Assembly (NCBI GenBank): GCA_005524015.1
Contig: SULG01000026.1
Coordinates: 1 to 38,013, forward strand
DNA length: 38,013 bases
Reading direction: 5' to 3'
Source of the DNA: Candidatus Jettenia ecosi
GTDB taxonomy: Bacteria; Planctomycetota; Brocadiia; Brocadiales; Brocadiaceae
Shown: positions 18,436 through 26,876 of the stretch, in pieces
Layout: each line of letters begins with the position of its first letter
Position numbering within the stretch: the first letter of the stretch is position 1
Program-made: the position numbers and the translations under genes
The notes under the pieces: model-generated
Seen by the model: only the letters and a program-made list of their open reading frames with translations
What the model was told of the DNA's origin: nothing
The model's database searches: none

Positions 18436-18663
18436 TTACCTTTCAACAGTGATAACCTGTTTACCCCGGTAGTATCCACAATTATGACAGACCGTGTGTG
18501 GCTGATTTACCTGTTTACAATGCGAACAAATATACCGCTTTGAGCGTACTCCAGCGCCCTTCTCCATGTTTTCGGCAAGCGGAATGACTGGAGGGGTTAA
18601 TTTATCATGGGTCCGTCTTTTACGCGTCCTTGAATTCGAAAACCTTCTCTTCGGATTAGGCAT
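18436..18663 (-). CDS. rpmF: 50S ribosomal protein L32
   Basis: A 75-residue basic ribosomal protein. The N-terminus MPNPKRRFSNSRTRKRR is typical, and the C-terminal half holds a zinc ribbon with ICSHC and VCHNCGYYRG. GAGGTGAT lies just before the ATG. It is the first gene of the lipid operon and ties membrane synthesis to ribosome supply, as in many bacteria. Confidence 0.96.
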   Translation of the reverse strand: MPNPKRRFSNSRTRKRRTHDKLTPPVIPLAENMEKGAGVRSKRYICSHCKQVNQPHTVCHNCGYYRGKQVITVER

Positions 18664-18841
18664 GTATCACCTCTATAAAAATTCCAAATAATAAAAAAAG
18701 AAGTACAGGGAATAAAAAGGGATTACAGAGACATTCTTTCTTAAACTTCCCGATACTTCATCGTAATTCTTTCTAATCTCACGTATAAATATTCTGGTAT
18801 TGAATTTACGCTATGGTAATATGTCCCTTCTAAGTCAAAAA

Positions 18842-18870
18842 ATTTTATATAGATATACCATTATTGTCAA
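18842..18870 (-). promoter_or_regulatory. sigma-70-type promoter of the rpmF-fab operon
   Basis: On the minus strand, TTGACA (18865-18870), 17 bases, then TAAAAT (18842-18847): a perfect -35 with a near-consensus -10. Transcription would start near 18835, giving an untranslated leader of about 170 bases before rpmF. No clear regulatory fold was identified in it. Confidence 0.75.
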
Positions 18871-18907
18871 GAAAAAACTCATATGCCAGCGTAAGTAAGT
18901 CCGATAC

Positions 18908-21568
18908 TCACGAATTGCCCGTTTGAAGGAGTTTCTTGCTCAATAATTCTGTAGCGAAATGAAGCGCATCATCTAACTTTTCTACCCATTGTCCTCCGGC
19001 CTGCGACATATCGGGTCTGCCCCCTCCTCCTCCACCAACTAATTTTGCCACTTCTTTCGATATATTTCCTGCATGGAAGCCACGCTTAACTAAATTAGGG
19101 CTCATGGCTGCAATTATTGTTACTCGCCCGTCCTGAATAGCTCCTAATATAATGGCTACATTCTCAGCAGATTTTATTAACAGATCAGCCGTTTTTCTCA
19201 AGTCGTCTACCGTTGCATCCTCTAATTTTCTTGTAATAATCTTTACCCCTGACACCTCTTTGGCATTCTCGATAAGAGTATGAATCTTACTGCTGAGTTC
19301 TTTTTGTTTTACCCTGCTGAGCTCTTTTTGTAAACCCTTTAATTCGTGTAAGATATCCTGCGCTTTTGTAACCAATTTGCCCTCAGTCGTATTCAGTATC
19401 TCACATACCTCCTGAATAATGCCTTCTTTTTCTCTTTCTCTCTTTAATGCCGACATGCCTGTTACGGCTTCGATACGTCTGATTCCAGCAGCAACGGATG
19501 ACTCACCAACAATCCTGAATAATCCGATTTCTCCTGAATTGTCTACATGGGTTCCACCGCAAAGCTCCTTGCTAAAATCTCCCATAGAGAGCATTCTGAC
19601 CAACTCTCCGTATTTTTCTCCAAAAAGAGCCAGGGCGCCGGCATTTTTTGCCTGCTGGATGGTTAATTCTTTTGCCGATATCGGTACATTTTCGAGTATT
19701 TTCTCGTTTACCAGGTCTTCAATACGTGTTATTTCCTCCTTTGTTAAGGCGGAGAAATGATGGAAATCAAAACGTATGCGATCATGCGCTACCAGAGAAC
19801 CTGCCTGTTCCGCATGCTGGCCTATTACTCTTCGTAAAGCATAATGGAGAATGTGTGTTGCCGAATGATTCTTGCGGATATCATTTCTTCGCTGGACGTC
19901 AACTTTTGCTTCAACAACGATCCCTGCCTTTAGTTCTCCTTTTATTACCTTTCCTGTATGGAGAGTAAATTCATCATTCCTTCTTGTATCAGTAACCTGG
20001 AGCAGGGTTCCGTCCGACTCCAAAATTCCGGTGTCGCCAATTTGTCCGCCTGATTCACCATAAAAAGGTGTTTGATCTAAAATTACCGTTATCTCACTTC
20101 CAGCAATAGCCACATCTACAAGCTCGTTGTTCTGGATAATAGCAATTATTTTCCCCTGGCAGGTGTTTTGATTATAACCTAAAAATCTCGAACCCTTTGA
20201 AATGTCTTTGATCTTACTGAGCGGACCTGTATCGAAGACCTGTCCGGTCATCTGGGAAGCCGTTCTTGCCTGTAATCGTTGCTTTTTGAGTTCATCTTCA
20301 AAACCGTTTCTATCAACGACAAAACCTTTTTCGTTTAAAATAGCTTCTGTCATATCTAAGGGAAAGCCGTAGGTATCGTATAGTTTAAAGGCCTCTTTGC
20401 CGGAAAGGGTTTTTTGTTTGCTTTTTTGCAAAGTTTCCATGAGCTCTTCCAATATACGTGTTCCCTGTTCCAGCGTTTCGTGAAATTTCTCTTCTTCATT
20501 CTTTATAATTCGGGCAATATTTTCTCTTCGCTGCTTAATATCAGGATAGTAATCTTGCATCACATTGCTCACAATCGGTACCAGTTTGTAAAGAAAGCTA
20601 TCTTTTACACCTAATTGTGTACCGTCACGAATGGCTCGCCTCAACAATCGCCTCTCAACATATCCGCGCCCCTCATTGCCGGGAAGTACACCATCGGAAA
20701 TGCAAAACACACATGCCTTTATATGGTCTGCGATACGACGCATAAGGATAGCATTTTCGACTCTGCCGTTGTATTTTACCTGTGTTATTTCTTCTATGGA
20801 TGAGATAATTGGGCGGAAGATATCAATATCAAAATTTGTTTGCACCCCTTGCATAACACGCGCCATTCTTTCCAAACCCATGCCCGTATCGACATTTTGA
20901 TGGGGTAATGGCTCAAGCTTACCACTCTCTTTGCGGTCGTATTCGGTAAATACCAGGTTCCATATCTCCACGAACCGGTCGCAATCGCACGCAGGTCCAC
21001 ATTCTTTTTGTCCGCAGCCGATTTTTTCTCCCTGGTCAAAAAATATTTCAGAACAGGGGCCGCAGGGCCCATTCGGCCCTAATAGTGGTGCATTTGCTGG
21101 CCAAAAGTTATCCTTTTGATCATATCGGTAAATCATTGATTTCGGTATATGGATGTGTTTTTCCCAAATCTCATATGATTCATGGTCATCTTTGTAAACA
21201 CTTACGCTTAAGCGTTCTTCTGAAATTTTTAGTTCTTGTATCAGGAATTCCCATGCCCATTCAATAGTTTTCTGCTTGAAATAATCACCAAAGGAGAAAT
21301 TTCCAAGCATTTCAAAAAAGGTATGGTGAGAGGCCGTTTTGCCCACGTTATCAATATCTCCGGTGCGAAGACATTTCTGGCATGTAGCTGCTTTTTTAAC
21401 GTTCAGGTTGCCTTTACCCAAAAACATATCTTTAAACTGATTCATCCCTGCGCCGGTAAAGAGAAGGGTCGGATCATTCTGTGGGACTAGTGAGTCGCTG
21501 GGTAAAATAGCGTGAGATTTTTTTTCGAAAAAATTGAGAAATTTACTTCGAATTTCGCTTGTTCTCAT
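18908..21568 (-). CDS. alaS: alanyl-tRNA synthetase
   Basis: Charges tRNA-Ala and edits Ser/Gly mischarging. Its 886 residues have the family domain order: N-terminal class II catalytic domain (MRTSEIRSKFLNFFEKKSHA, with FTGAGMNQFKDMFLG), tRNA-recognition domain, editing domain with zinc ligands HSATHILH and CGGTHVD, and a C-terminal C-Ala domain ending in the Gly-rich VGGGGGGRPDMSQAGG. It starts 9 bases after recA and ends the gltX-thpR-recA-alaS operon. Confidence 0.97.
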   Translation of the reverse strand: MRTSEIRSKFLNFFEKKSHAILPSDSLVPQNDPTLLFTGAGMNQFKDMFLGKGNLNVKKAATCQKCLRTGDIDNVGKTASHHTFFEMLGNFSFGDYFKQKTIEWAWEFLIQELKISEERLSVSVYKDDHESYEIWEKHIHIPKSMIYRYDQKDNFWPANAPLLGPNGPCGPCSEIFFDQGEKIGCGQKECGPACDCDRFVEIWNLVFTEYDRKESGKLEPLPHQNVDTGMGLERMARVMQGVQTNFDIDIFRPIISSIEEITQVKYNGRVENAILMRRIADHIKACVFCISDGVLPGNEGRGYVERRLLRRAIRDGTQLGVKDSFLYKLVPIVSNVMQDYYPDIKQRRENIARIIKNEEEKFHETLEQGTRILEELMETLQKSKQKTLSGKEAFKLYDTYGFPLDMTEAILNEKGFVVDRNGFEDELKKQRLQARTASQMTGQVFDTGPLSKIKDISKGSRFLGYNQNTCQGKIIAIIQNNELVDVAIAGSEITVILDQTPFYGESGGQIGDTGILESDGTLLQVTDTRRNDEFTLHTGKVIKGELKAGIVVEAKVDVQRRNDIRKNHSATHILHYALRRVIGQHAEQAGSLVAHDRIRFDFHHFSALTKEEITRIEDLVNEKILENVPISAKELTIQQAKNAGALALFGEKYGELVRMLSMGDFSKELCGGTHVDNSGEIGLFRIVGESSVAAGIRRIEAVTGMSALKREREKEGIIQEVCEILNTTEGKLVTKAQDILHELKGLQKELSRVKQKELSSKIHTLIENAKEVSGVKIITRKLEDATVDDLRKTADLLIKSAENVAIILGAIQDGRVTIIAAMSPNLVKRGFHAGNISKEVAKLVGGGGGGRPDMSQAGGQWVEKLDDALHFATELLSKKLLQTGNS

Positions 21569-21577
21569 GATAGTAAA

Positions 21578-22663
21578 TTATTTTTCACCCTTCCTGGACT
21601 GCGGTTCTGCCCTGTTTTTTTGTGAGGCTTCTTCAGTGGTCTTTTCTGTAGCCATTCCTGGCCTTAATTTTTTAAGGATAGATTGTTCAATTTCCGCCAT
21701 TAATTGAGGATTCTCCTCGAGAAATTGGCGAGAGTTTTCCCTTCCCTGCCCTAATCGTACCTCACCGCAAGAGAACCAGGTGCCAGATTTATCAATAATT
21801 TGATGTTCAACGCCAAGGTCTATAATATCCCCGGAACGCGATATGCCGGTGTTATAGAGAATATCAAACTCTGCTTTCTTGAAAGGGGCTGCAACCTTAT
21901 TTTTTGCAATGGTAGCACGAACCCTGTTTCCGATTGCTACATCTGCATCTTTTATACTTCCTATTCTCCGTATATCGATACGTACTGAGGAATAAAATTT
22001 GAGCGCCCTTCCGCCTGGTGTCGTTTCGGGATTTCCGCCGTACATAACACCGATTTTTTCTCTAATCTGGTTAATAAAGATAACTGTCGTTTGGGATTTT
22101 GAAATACACCCGGTTAGTTTACGCAATGCCTGCGACATCAACCGCGCTTGTAAACCTACATGGGAATCTCCCATCTCTCCCTCAATCTCTGCACGAGGAA
22201 CAAGTGCGGCTACAGAATCAATTACAATAATATCTACGGCATTACTTCTTACCAGTAATTCTGCAATCTCAAGCGCTTGTTCACCGGTATCAGGCTGGTT
22301 GACCATGAGATTATCCAAATCCACTCCCAATTTCTTGGCATAGTCCGGGTCAAGTGCATGCTCGGCATCGATAAAGGCAGCCGTTCCACCATCTTTCTGT
22401 GCATTAGCAATGATGTGAAGAGTCAGGGTTGTTTTGCCCGAAGATTCAGGACCAAATATTTCAACAACCCTTCCGCGTGGAATCCCTCCCACGCCTAACG
22501 CCATATCCAGGGATAAAGCACCGGTTGAAATTGTGGGAACATCTATCTTGGTGTCACCCCCCAACGTCATTATTGTGCCCTTCCCATATTGCTTCTCAAT
22601 CTGGGAGACTGCCCTCTCTAGCGCTTGTTGCCGTTTCTCTTTATCTGCTTCAGATTTAACCAT
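21578..22663 (-). CDS. recA: recombinase A
   Basis: DNA strand-exchange ATPase and SOS co-protease. Walker A GPESSGKT is at 71-78, with the DNA-binding loop regions typical of RecA and a charged disordered tail. The ATG at 22663 ([18 protein letters not shown]) is preferred because GGGTGA lies 8 bases upstream. An ATG at 22690 overlaps the thpR stop as ATGA and would add nine residues by translational coupling. No LexA box was identified, and expression seems tied to the gltX promoter. Confidence 0.97.
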   Translation of the reverse strand: MVKSEADKEKRQQALERAVSQIEKQYGKGTIMTLGGDTKIDVPTISTGALSLDMALGVGGIPRGRVVEIFGPESSGKTTLTLHIIANAQKDGGTAAFIDAEHALDPDYAKKLGVDLDNLMVNQPDTGEQALEIAELLVRSNAVDIIVIDSVAALVPRAEIEGEMGDSHVGLQARLMSQALRKLTGCISKSQTTVIFINQIREKIGVMYGGNPETTPGGRALKFYSSVRIDIRRIGSIKDADVAIGNRVRATIAKNKVAAPFKKAEFDILYNTGISRSGDIIDLGVEHQIIDKSGTWFSCGEVRLGQGRENSRQFLEENPQLMAEIEQSILKKLRPGMATEKTTEEASQKNRAEPQSRKGEK

Positions 22664-22686
22664 AGTATATTCACCCATATAAAAAG

Positions 22687-23256
22687 TCATAATGAAACTA
22701 AATCAATAGTATGTAACTTCGTATATACGGGTCCTTTCTGCAAAAGATCACTTTTCATCAAAACTATCCGGGTTACCTGTGCTAAACCAAAATGAAACCC
22801 ATTGTACGAATTCAGAATTTCCATAAGCCTTTTTACATTCTTGCGTGTCTTTATACGGCCTACGGTAAGGTGCGCTTCAAATTTGCGATCCTCATGCTTT
22901 ACACCTAATGCTATGAGTTGATGATTCAGTTTTTCATGGATTTTTGCTAAAATCCCGTCTGAATCTATTACATCAGCATAAACAATCCGTGGATTTTTTC
23001 CCGATGGAAAGGCGCCAACACCCATATAATTAAGATCGAATAGTTTTGTGCCGTCTGCCGAATCTTTTATTATGCGGACAACTTCATCGATTTTTTCTTC
23101 ATCAAGAGAACCAATAAATTTGAGGGTAATATGAAGATTTTCAGGAGCTACCCAGCCCACGTCCGCATTTGCATTTTTCAGTTTATCCTGGAACTCTCCT
23201 AATTTTTTTCGGATCTCCTCTGGAATTTCAACGGCGACAAAAAGCCTTACCTTCAT
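22687..23256 (-). CDS. thpR: RNA 2',3'-cyclic phosphodiesterase
   Basis: 2H-phosphoesterase of the LigT/ThpR family. It hydrolyses 2',3'-cyclic phosphates on RNA ends and can ligate some tRNA halves in vitro. The two catalytic HxT motifs are at 42-44 (LHITLKFIG) and 129-131 (AHLTVGRIK). The 189-residue length is normal. The gene is overlapped by a possible recA start, and a thpR-recA neighbourhood is common in bacteria. Confidence 0.92.
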   Translation of the reverse strand: MKVRLFVAVEIPEEIRKKLGEFQDKLKNANADVGWVAPENLHITLKFIGSLDEEKIDEVVRIIKDSADGTKLFDLNYMGVGAFPSGKNPRIVYADVIDSDGILAKIHEKLNHQLIALGVKHEDRKFEAHLTVGRIKTRKNVKRLMEILNSYNGFHFGLAQVTRIVLMKSDLLQKGPVYTKLHTIDLVSL

Positions 23257-23352
23257 ACCTGATATCTTAAGAGTTTTATTATTGACAGGATTTACAGGAT
23301 GAAAAGGGATACATACAAAAGATAAAATAATGTATAAATCTTGATGTCCAAT

Positions 23353-24711
23353 CTAGCAAGTCCTTCCCAATGCGTTTATTTTAACTGTATCTGATTTCTC
23401 ACTAAGATTTTTTAGGGTGCAGTTGAGCCTTTTCAGTGTCTTTTCTTTTCCCAAAAGCTCCATAGTTTCGAAGATGCCAGCGCTTACGCTCTTTCCGGTA
23501 ATAGCTACTCGTAAAGGTTGGGCAAGCTTAGAAAATCCAATGCCAATCTTTACGGTCAATGCACGCAAAGATTCCTCCAGGTTTTTTTTGTCAAAATCGT
23601 TAAGCAGAGAAAGGGCCAAGTACACCTCTTTTAACAATCCGGCAATTCCTTCCTTGTTGAGAAATTTATCTACGGCAACCTGATCGTATTCAATAGTATC
23701 CGTAAAGAAAAACCTTGTTTGATTCAGCAAATCCTGAAACGTCTTAAACCGCTCATGGTACAATTCTACTAAATTTGTTAACCATTCCGGAGAGATTTTC
23801 TCCATAGTAATATCTGATTTTTCAAAAAATCTTTTAACCTCAGCCGCTAGTTGTCCAACAGGAGTATTCTTGATGTATTGGCCAGTCATCCAGTCCAATT
23901 TGGTATTGTTAAACTGAGCGCTGGTTTTATTCACACGCTTTAAGGTAAATTTATCGATCATTTCCTGAATTGATAAAATTTCCAGATCGTTACCGGGCGA
24001 CCATCCCAAAAGGGCAAGAAAATTTACGAGGGCATGAGGAAGATAACCTTTGTCCCGATATTCAGTAACAGAGGTTGCTCCGTGACGCTTACTTAACCTC
24101 GATCCGTCTTCTCCAAGGATCATCGGAATATGAGCGAATTCCGGAACCTTGAATTCAAAGGCCTTATAAAGGGCAATCTGCTTGGGGGTATTCGATATAT
24201 GATCGTCTCCGCGAATAATATGGGTAATCCCCATATCCGCATCGTCTACTACGCAGGCAAAATTATAGGTTGGAAAACCATCTGCTTTAAGAATTACAAA
24301 ATCTTCGATAAGGGCTGTGTCAAACGTAATAGGACCGTGAATAAGATCATCAAATTCTGTTACCCCATCCTGCATCTTGAAGCGAATAGCCTTACGGCCT
24401 TCAGCATCGGTGTCATAAAATGCACTTCCTTGTGCAACTAATTTTTCTGCGTATTCCTTATAGACAGACAATCGTTGACTTTGGAAATACGGACCTTCAT
24501 CCCAGTCTAACCCCAGCCATTTCATGCTATCAAGAATAGCTTGTGTAGCTTCTTTGGTAGAGCGTTGTTGATCGGTATCCTCTATACGTAAAAGAAAAAT
24601 ACCTTTATTATGCCTTGCAAAAAGCCAGTTAAAGAGCGCTGTTCTTGCTCCGCCAATATGGAGGTAACCTGTGGGACTCGGTGCAAAACGGACTTTGACG
24701 TTAGAATTCAG
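23353..24711 (-). CDS. gltX: glutamyl-tRNA synthetase, probable CTG start
   Basis: Charges tRNA-Glu (and possibly tRNA-Gln in organisms with the amidotransferase route). The ATG at 24525 is too far in. The frame continues upstream through VRFAPSPTGYLHIGGARTAL (HIGH motif LHIGG) and the GIFLLRIEDTD signature, and the KMSKS equivalent is SRLSKRHGA. An in-frame TAG at 24727-24729 bounds the frame, and there is no ATG, GTG or TTG between it and the conserved core. The only candidate is CTG at 24709-24711, with AAAGGA 7 bases upstream, giving a 452-residue protein at the expected starting position. It is the first gene of the operon with thpR, recA and alaS. Confidence 0.93.
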   Translation of the reverse strand: MNSNVKVRFAPSPTGYLHIGGARTALFNWLFARHNKGIFLLRIEDTDQQRSTKEATQAILDSMKWLGLDWDEGPYFQSQRLSVYKEYAEKLVAQGSAFYDTDAEGRKAIRFKMQDGVTEFDDLIHGPITFDTALIEDFVILKADGFPTYNFACVVDDADMGITHIIRGDDHISNTPKQIALYKAFEFKVPEFAHIPMILGEDGSRLSKRHGATSVTEYRDKGYLPHALVNFLALLGWSPGNDLEILSIQEMIDKFTLKRVNKTSAQFNNTKLDWMTGQYIKNTPVGQLAAEVKRFFEKSDITMEKISPEWLTNLVELYHERFKTFQDLLNQTRFFFTDTIEYDQVAVDKFLNKEGIAGLLKEVYLALSLLNDFDKKNLEESLRALTVKIGIGFSKLAQPLRVAITGKSVSAGIFETMELLGKEKTLKRLNCTLKNLSEKSDTVKINALGRTC

Positions 24712-24817
24712 ATCGTATTCCTTTCCCTAAAAGCTCATGTATCTATATCTATTCAGATCGTTTATGGAATAATCAGATAGTTAGAAACAATGATAATATG
24801 ATAAAGAATAAGACTAT

Positions 24818-24847
24818 ATAATAACGAATTCGGAATAAAAGTGTCAA
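24818..24847 (-). promoter_or_regulatory. sigma-70-type promoter of the gltX operon
   Basis: Minus strand TTGACA (24842-24847), 18 bases, TATTAT (24818-24823). It predicts a leader of about 100 bases before gltX. No T-box or other riboswitch was recognised in it. Confidence 0.7.
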
Positions 24848-25099
24848 GCGTTTTATTAGCCTCCCGAAGGAGAGTAAGTCCCGAACATTTTCAAAATAAT
24901 TCCTGTTTTGTTACAAGGTATATAATGGTAGCTAAAGTGAAAGAGAATGGAATTGTCTTTGGTCTATGATTTTGTATACCTTCATGGTAATATTAACATG
25001 ATTTAATGTATATGTATAGGAGTTTCAAACGTGTTGCCTCCCCCTTAATCCCCCTCACTGAGGGGGACAAGGTTTGTCCCCCGCTGGCGGGGGTGAAGG

Positions 25100-25414
25100 G
25101 GGTGGACCGCATACGCATCAAGCTAAGAATAGTATTTCATAAAAAAGGAGGTATCTCCTTGGAAAAAGAACAACGTGTGTCCATATTCCTCTCTAATCCC
25201 CCCTGCCCCCCTTTAAAAAAGGGGGGAAAGAAGGGTGCGTTTAGAAAAAGGGGAAGGATTTTCTCTTGAGAAAAGTTTGTCTGATCAAACATATCAAACT
25301 TTTCCCGCTTTTCTAAAGCATTCACTATTTCCCCCTTTTTTAAAGGGGGATTAGGGGGATTATGTTATTCTTCACCATTTCCACATGTTAGCTTGATGCG
25401 TATGGGGTGGACCG
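25100..25414. mobile_element. 295-bp non-autonomous element with 17-bp TIRs and 10-bp target duplication
   Basis: The element at 25110-25404 begins CATACGCATCAAGCTAA and ends with its perfect reverse complement (25388-25404). It is flanked on both sides by the direct repeat GGGTGGACCG (25100-25109 and 25405-25414), a textbook target-site duplication. The TIR resembles that of IS231-type members of the IS4 family, which make 10-12 bp duplications. The interior encodes no transposase. It contains CCCCCTTTAAAAAAGGGGGG and a second C-run/G-run hairpin. It is a MITE or a mobile insertion cassette. Confidence 0.8.
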
Positions 25415-25468
25415 ATGTCGAGAAAACAGGTATTTTAAGCCGCCGAAAGGCCTCATGTAATGTTTAGT

Positions 25469-25499
25469 AGGGGCAGGTTTCAAACCTGCTCCCTACTGA
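25469..25499. repeat. GTAGGGG/CCCTAC hairpin repeat
   Basis: GTAGGGGCAGGTTTCAAACC followed by TGCTCCCTAC folds into a single hairpin about 25 bases before the exonuclease gene. Its relative lies near 10,630. The remainder of 24848-25522 outside the mobile element contains C-run/G-run inverted repeats (about 25033-25100) and no gene. Confidence 0.5.
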
Positions 25500-25522
25500 T
25501 TTATTAATAAGATTAAATATCT

Positions 25523-26407
25523 ATGAATCTTAAAATGGCCATATTATCGATCCTGGGAAGAGATACGCTAAAGCGTATTATCCTCGATTTTAAACTGAAA
25601 AACATTAACCTCCGTAGCAAGAAGAAGATGTGTGAGGCTATATACAGGTTACCCGGTATACCACCAAAAACATTCCTTCGATACGTAAGCGAGTTGGAAG
25701 CTAAAGCAATGTGTGAATACTATGGTATCGTAGATAAAGGAAACTATACGGAGCTCATTGAGTTATTATTGCGAGAAGAAACTCAGAATATTAACCATAT
25801 TCTTCCAGATAGTGTATTTTCCAATAGAGCAATTTTATCACAACAAAATTCATATCCGGGTCTGCAGAGCTCAGTGTCGCCGGTACTATTTAAAAATGTA
25901 GAAAACCTGAATCAGCATGGTTGTTTTGTTGCGATTGATTTTGAGACCGCAGACTATGGGCGTGACAGCGCCTGTTCTATTGCACTCGTTAAAGTTCTTG
26001 GCGATCAGATTATTGACCGGGTGCAATTCCTCATTCGTCCGCCGCGTCGTACCTTTCTCTTTACCTATCTTCATGGCATATCATGGAAACATGTCGCTAA
26101 CGAACCGCAGTTCCACGAACTGTGGCCGCAGATAAATAAAAAGCTTGAAGGCGCTGAATTTATAGCCGCGCATAATGCGAGTTTTGACCGCTCTGTTCTG
26201 ATGGCATGCTGTCAGAACGCTGTTGTATCACCACCAACACTTCCCTTTCAATGTACAGTACGGCTTGCTCGCAGAACATGGAAACTTCGTCGGGCAAATC
26301 TGCCCACCGTATGTACATTCCTTGGCATCCCCTTGAAACATCACGATGCCGCATCCGATGCGGAAGCCTGTGCAAAGATCGTAATTGCAGCACGACAGGG
26401 TAAATAG
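25523..26407 (+). CDS. DnaQ-like DEDDh 3'-5' exonuclease
   Basis: A 294-residue protein with a C-terminal DEDDh exonuclease domain (about 132-294): ExoI motif AIDFET (D139, E141), ExoII HNASFDRSVL (D222), and ExoIII HHDAASDAEA (H274, D279), so all catalytic residues are present. The first 130 residues are a separate helical, basic region (RIILDFKLKNINLRSKKK) of unknown kind, perhaps nucleic-acid binding. It resembles the epsilon proofreading subunit but has no polymerase neighbour. It lies 130 bases upstream of, and in line with, the cas operon. DnaQ-like nucleases can trim prespacers in some CRISPR systems, so a role in adaptation is conceivable but unproven. Confidence 0.85.
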   Translation: MNLKMAILSILGRDTLKRIILDFKLKNINLRSKKKMCEAIYRLPGIPPKTFLRYVSELEAKAMCEYYGIVDKGNYTELIELLLREETQNINHILPDSVFSNRAILSQQNSYPGLQSSVSPVLFKNVENLNQHGCFVAIDFETADYGRDSACSIALVKVLGDQIIDRVQFLIRPPRRTFLFTYLHGISWKHVANEPQFHELWPQINKKLEGAEFIAAHNASFDRSVLMACCQNAVVSPPTLPFQCTVRLARRTWKLRRANLPTVCTFLGIPLKHHDAASDAEACAKIVIAARQGK

Positions 26408-26439
26408 TTTTGCATGTCTTTCAAAATTATAAATTTCTG

Positions 26440-26467
26440 TTGACGCAAATACACGATGTGCTATTAT
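26440..26467 (+). promoter_or_regulatory. sigma-70-type promoter of the cas operon
   Basis: TTGACG (26440-26445), 16 bases, TATTAT (26462-26467), about 70 bases before the first operon ORF. It sits between the exonuclease gene and the degenerate HD ORF, so the cas genes can be expressed independently of the exonuclease. Confidence 0.65.
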
Positions 26468-26537
26468 GGCCTGCGCAAGTTGCCTCAAAATAAGCATTTC
26501 TTTCTATATCGATTAAATAATTAAGAAATTATTTATC

Positions 26538-26876
26538 ATGGAAGAATTCTATGCCCACTCCGCTAATTCAGAAGGCCAAAGACACAAGCTTGCTTGCCAT
26601 GTAAAAGAGGTTGCCCGGCTGGCTAATAAATTTGCTGCTGGAGAATTGGCTTATTGGGAGGGTTTGTGGCATTATGTGAGAAAACACCATCCAGCTTTTC
26701 AGGACTATTTGCGAAAATGTGAAGCAGAGCCAGGCAGAAGTCATCGGGGGTCGGCTCATAAAAGTGACGGAGCTTTACTAACATTACGGAATTTAGAACC
26801 TCTATCCTTTCTCATTACAGGTTATCATGGCATGGTAATAGATCAGGGAATCGCCGGTGGGACGTCCGTTCAATGA
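26538..26876 (+). CDS. degenerate stand-alone Cas3 HD-domain-like protein
   Basis: A 112-residue ORF that follows the type I Cas3 HD domain from end to end, then stops: YAHS opening, helix KLACHVKEVARLANKFA, EGLWHYVRKHHPAFQDYL in place of the usual GLLHDIGK...FQ.YL, then HKSDGALL, and TGYHGMVID in place of the HH-containing motif. The metal-binding Asp of the HD pair is Tyr46, the conserved Gly-Lys after it is lost, and the first His of the later HH pair is Tyr96. Nuclease activity is therefore unlikely. Its TGA overlaps the cas3 ATG (ATGA at 26873-26876), so the two are translationally coupled. It is either a dying paralogue or a repurposed accessory. The start lacks a strong ribosome site. 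Confidence 0.7.
   Translation: MEEFYAHSANSEGQRHKLACHVKEVARLANKFAAGELAYWEGLWHYVRKHHPAFQDYLRKCEAEPGRSHRGSAHKSDGALLTLRNLEPLSFLITGYHGMVIDQGIAGGTSVQ

Noticed and set aside
24130-24441. Plus-strand ORF inside gltX
   Set aside because: Antisense shadow of a conserved synthetase gene.
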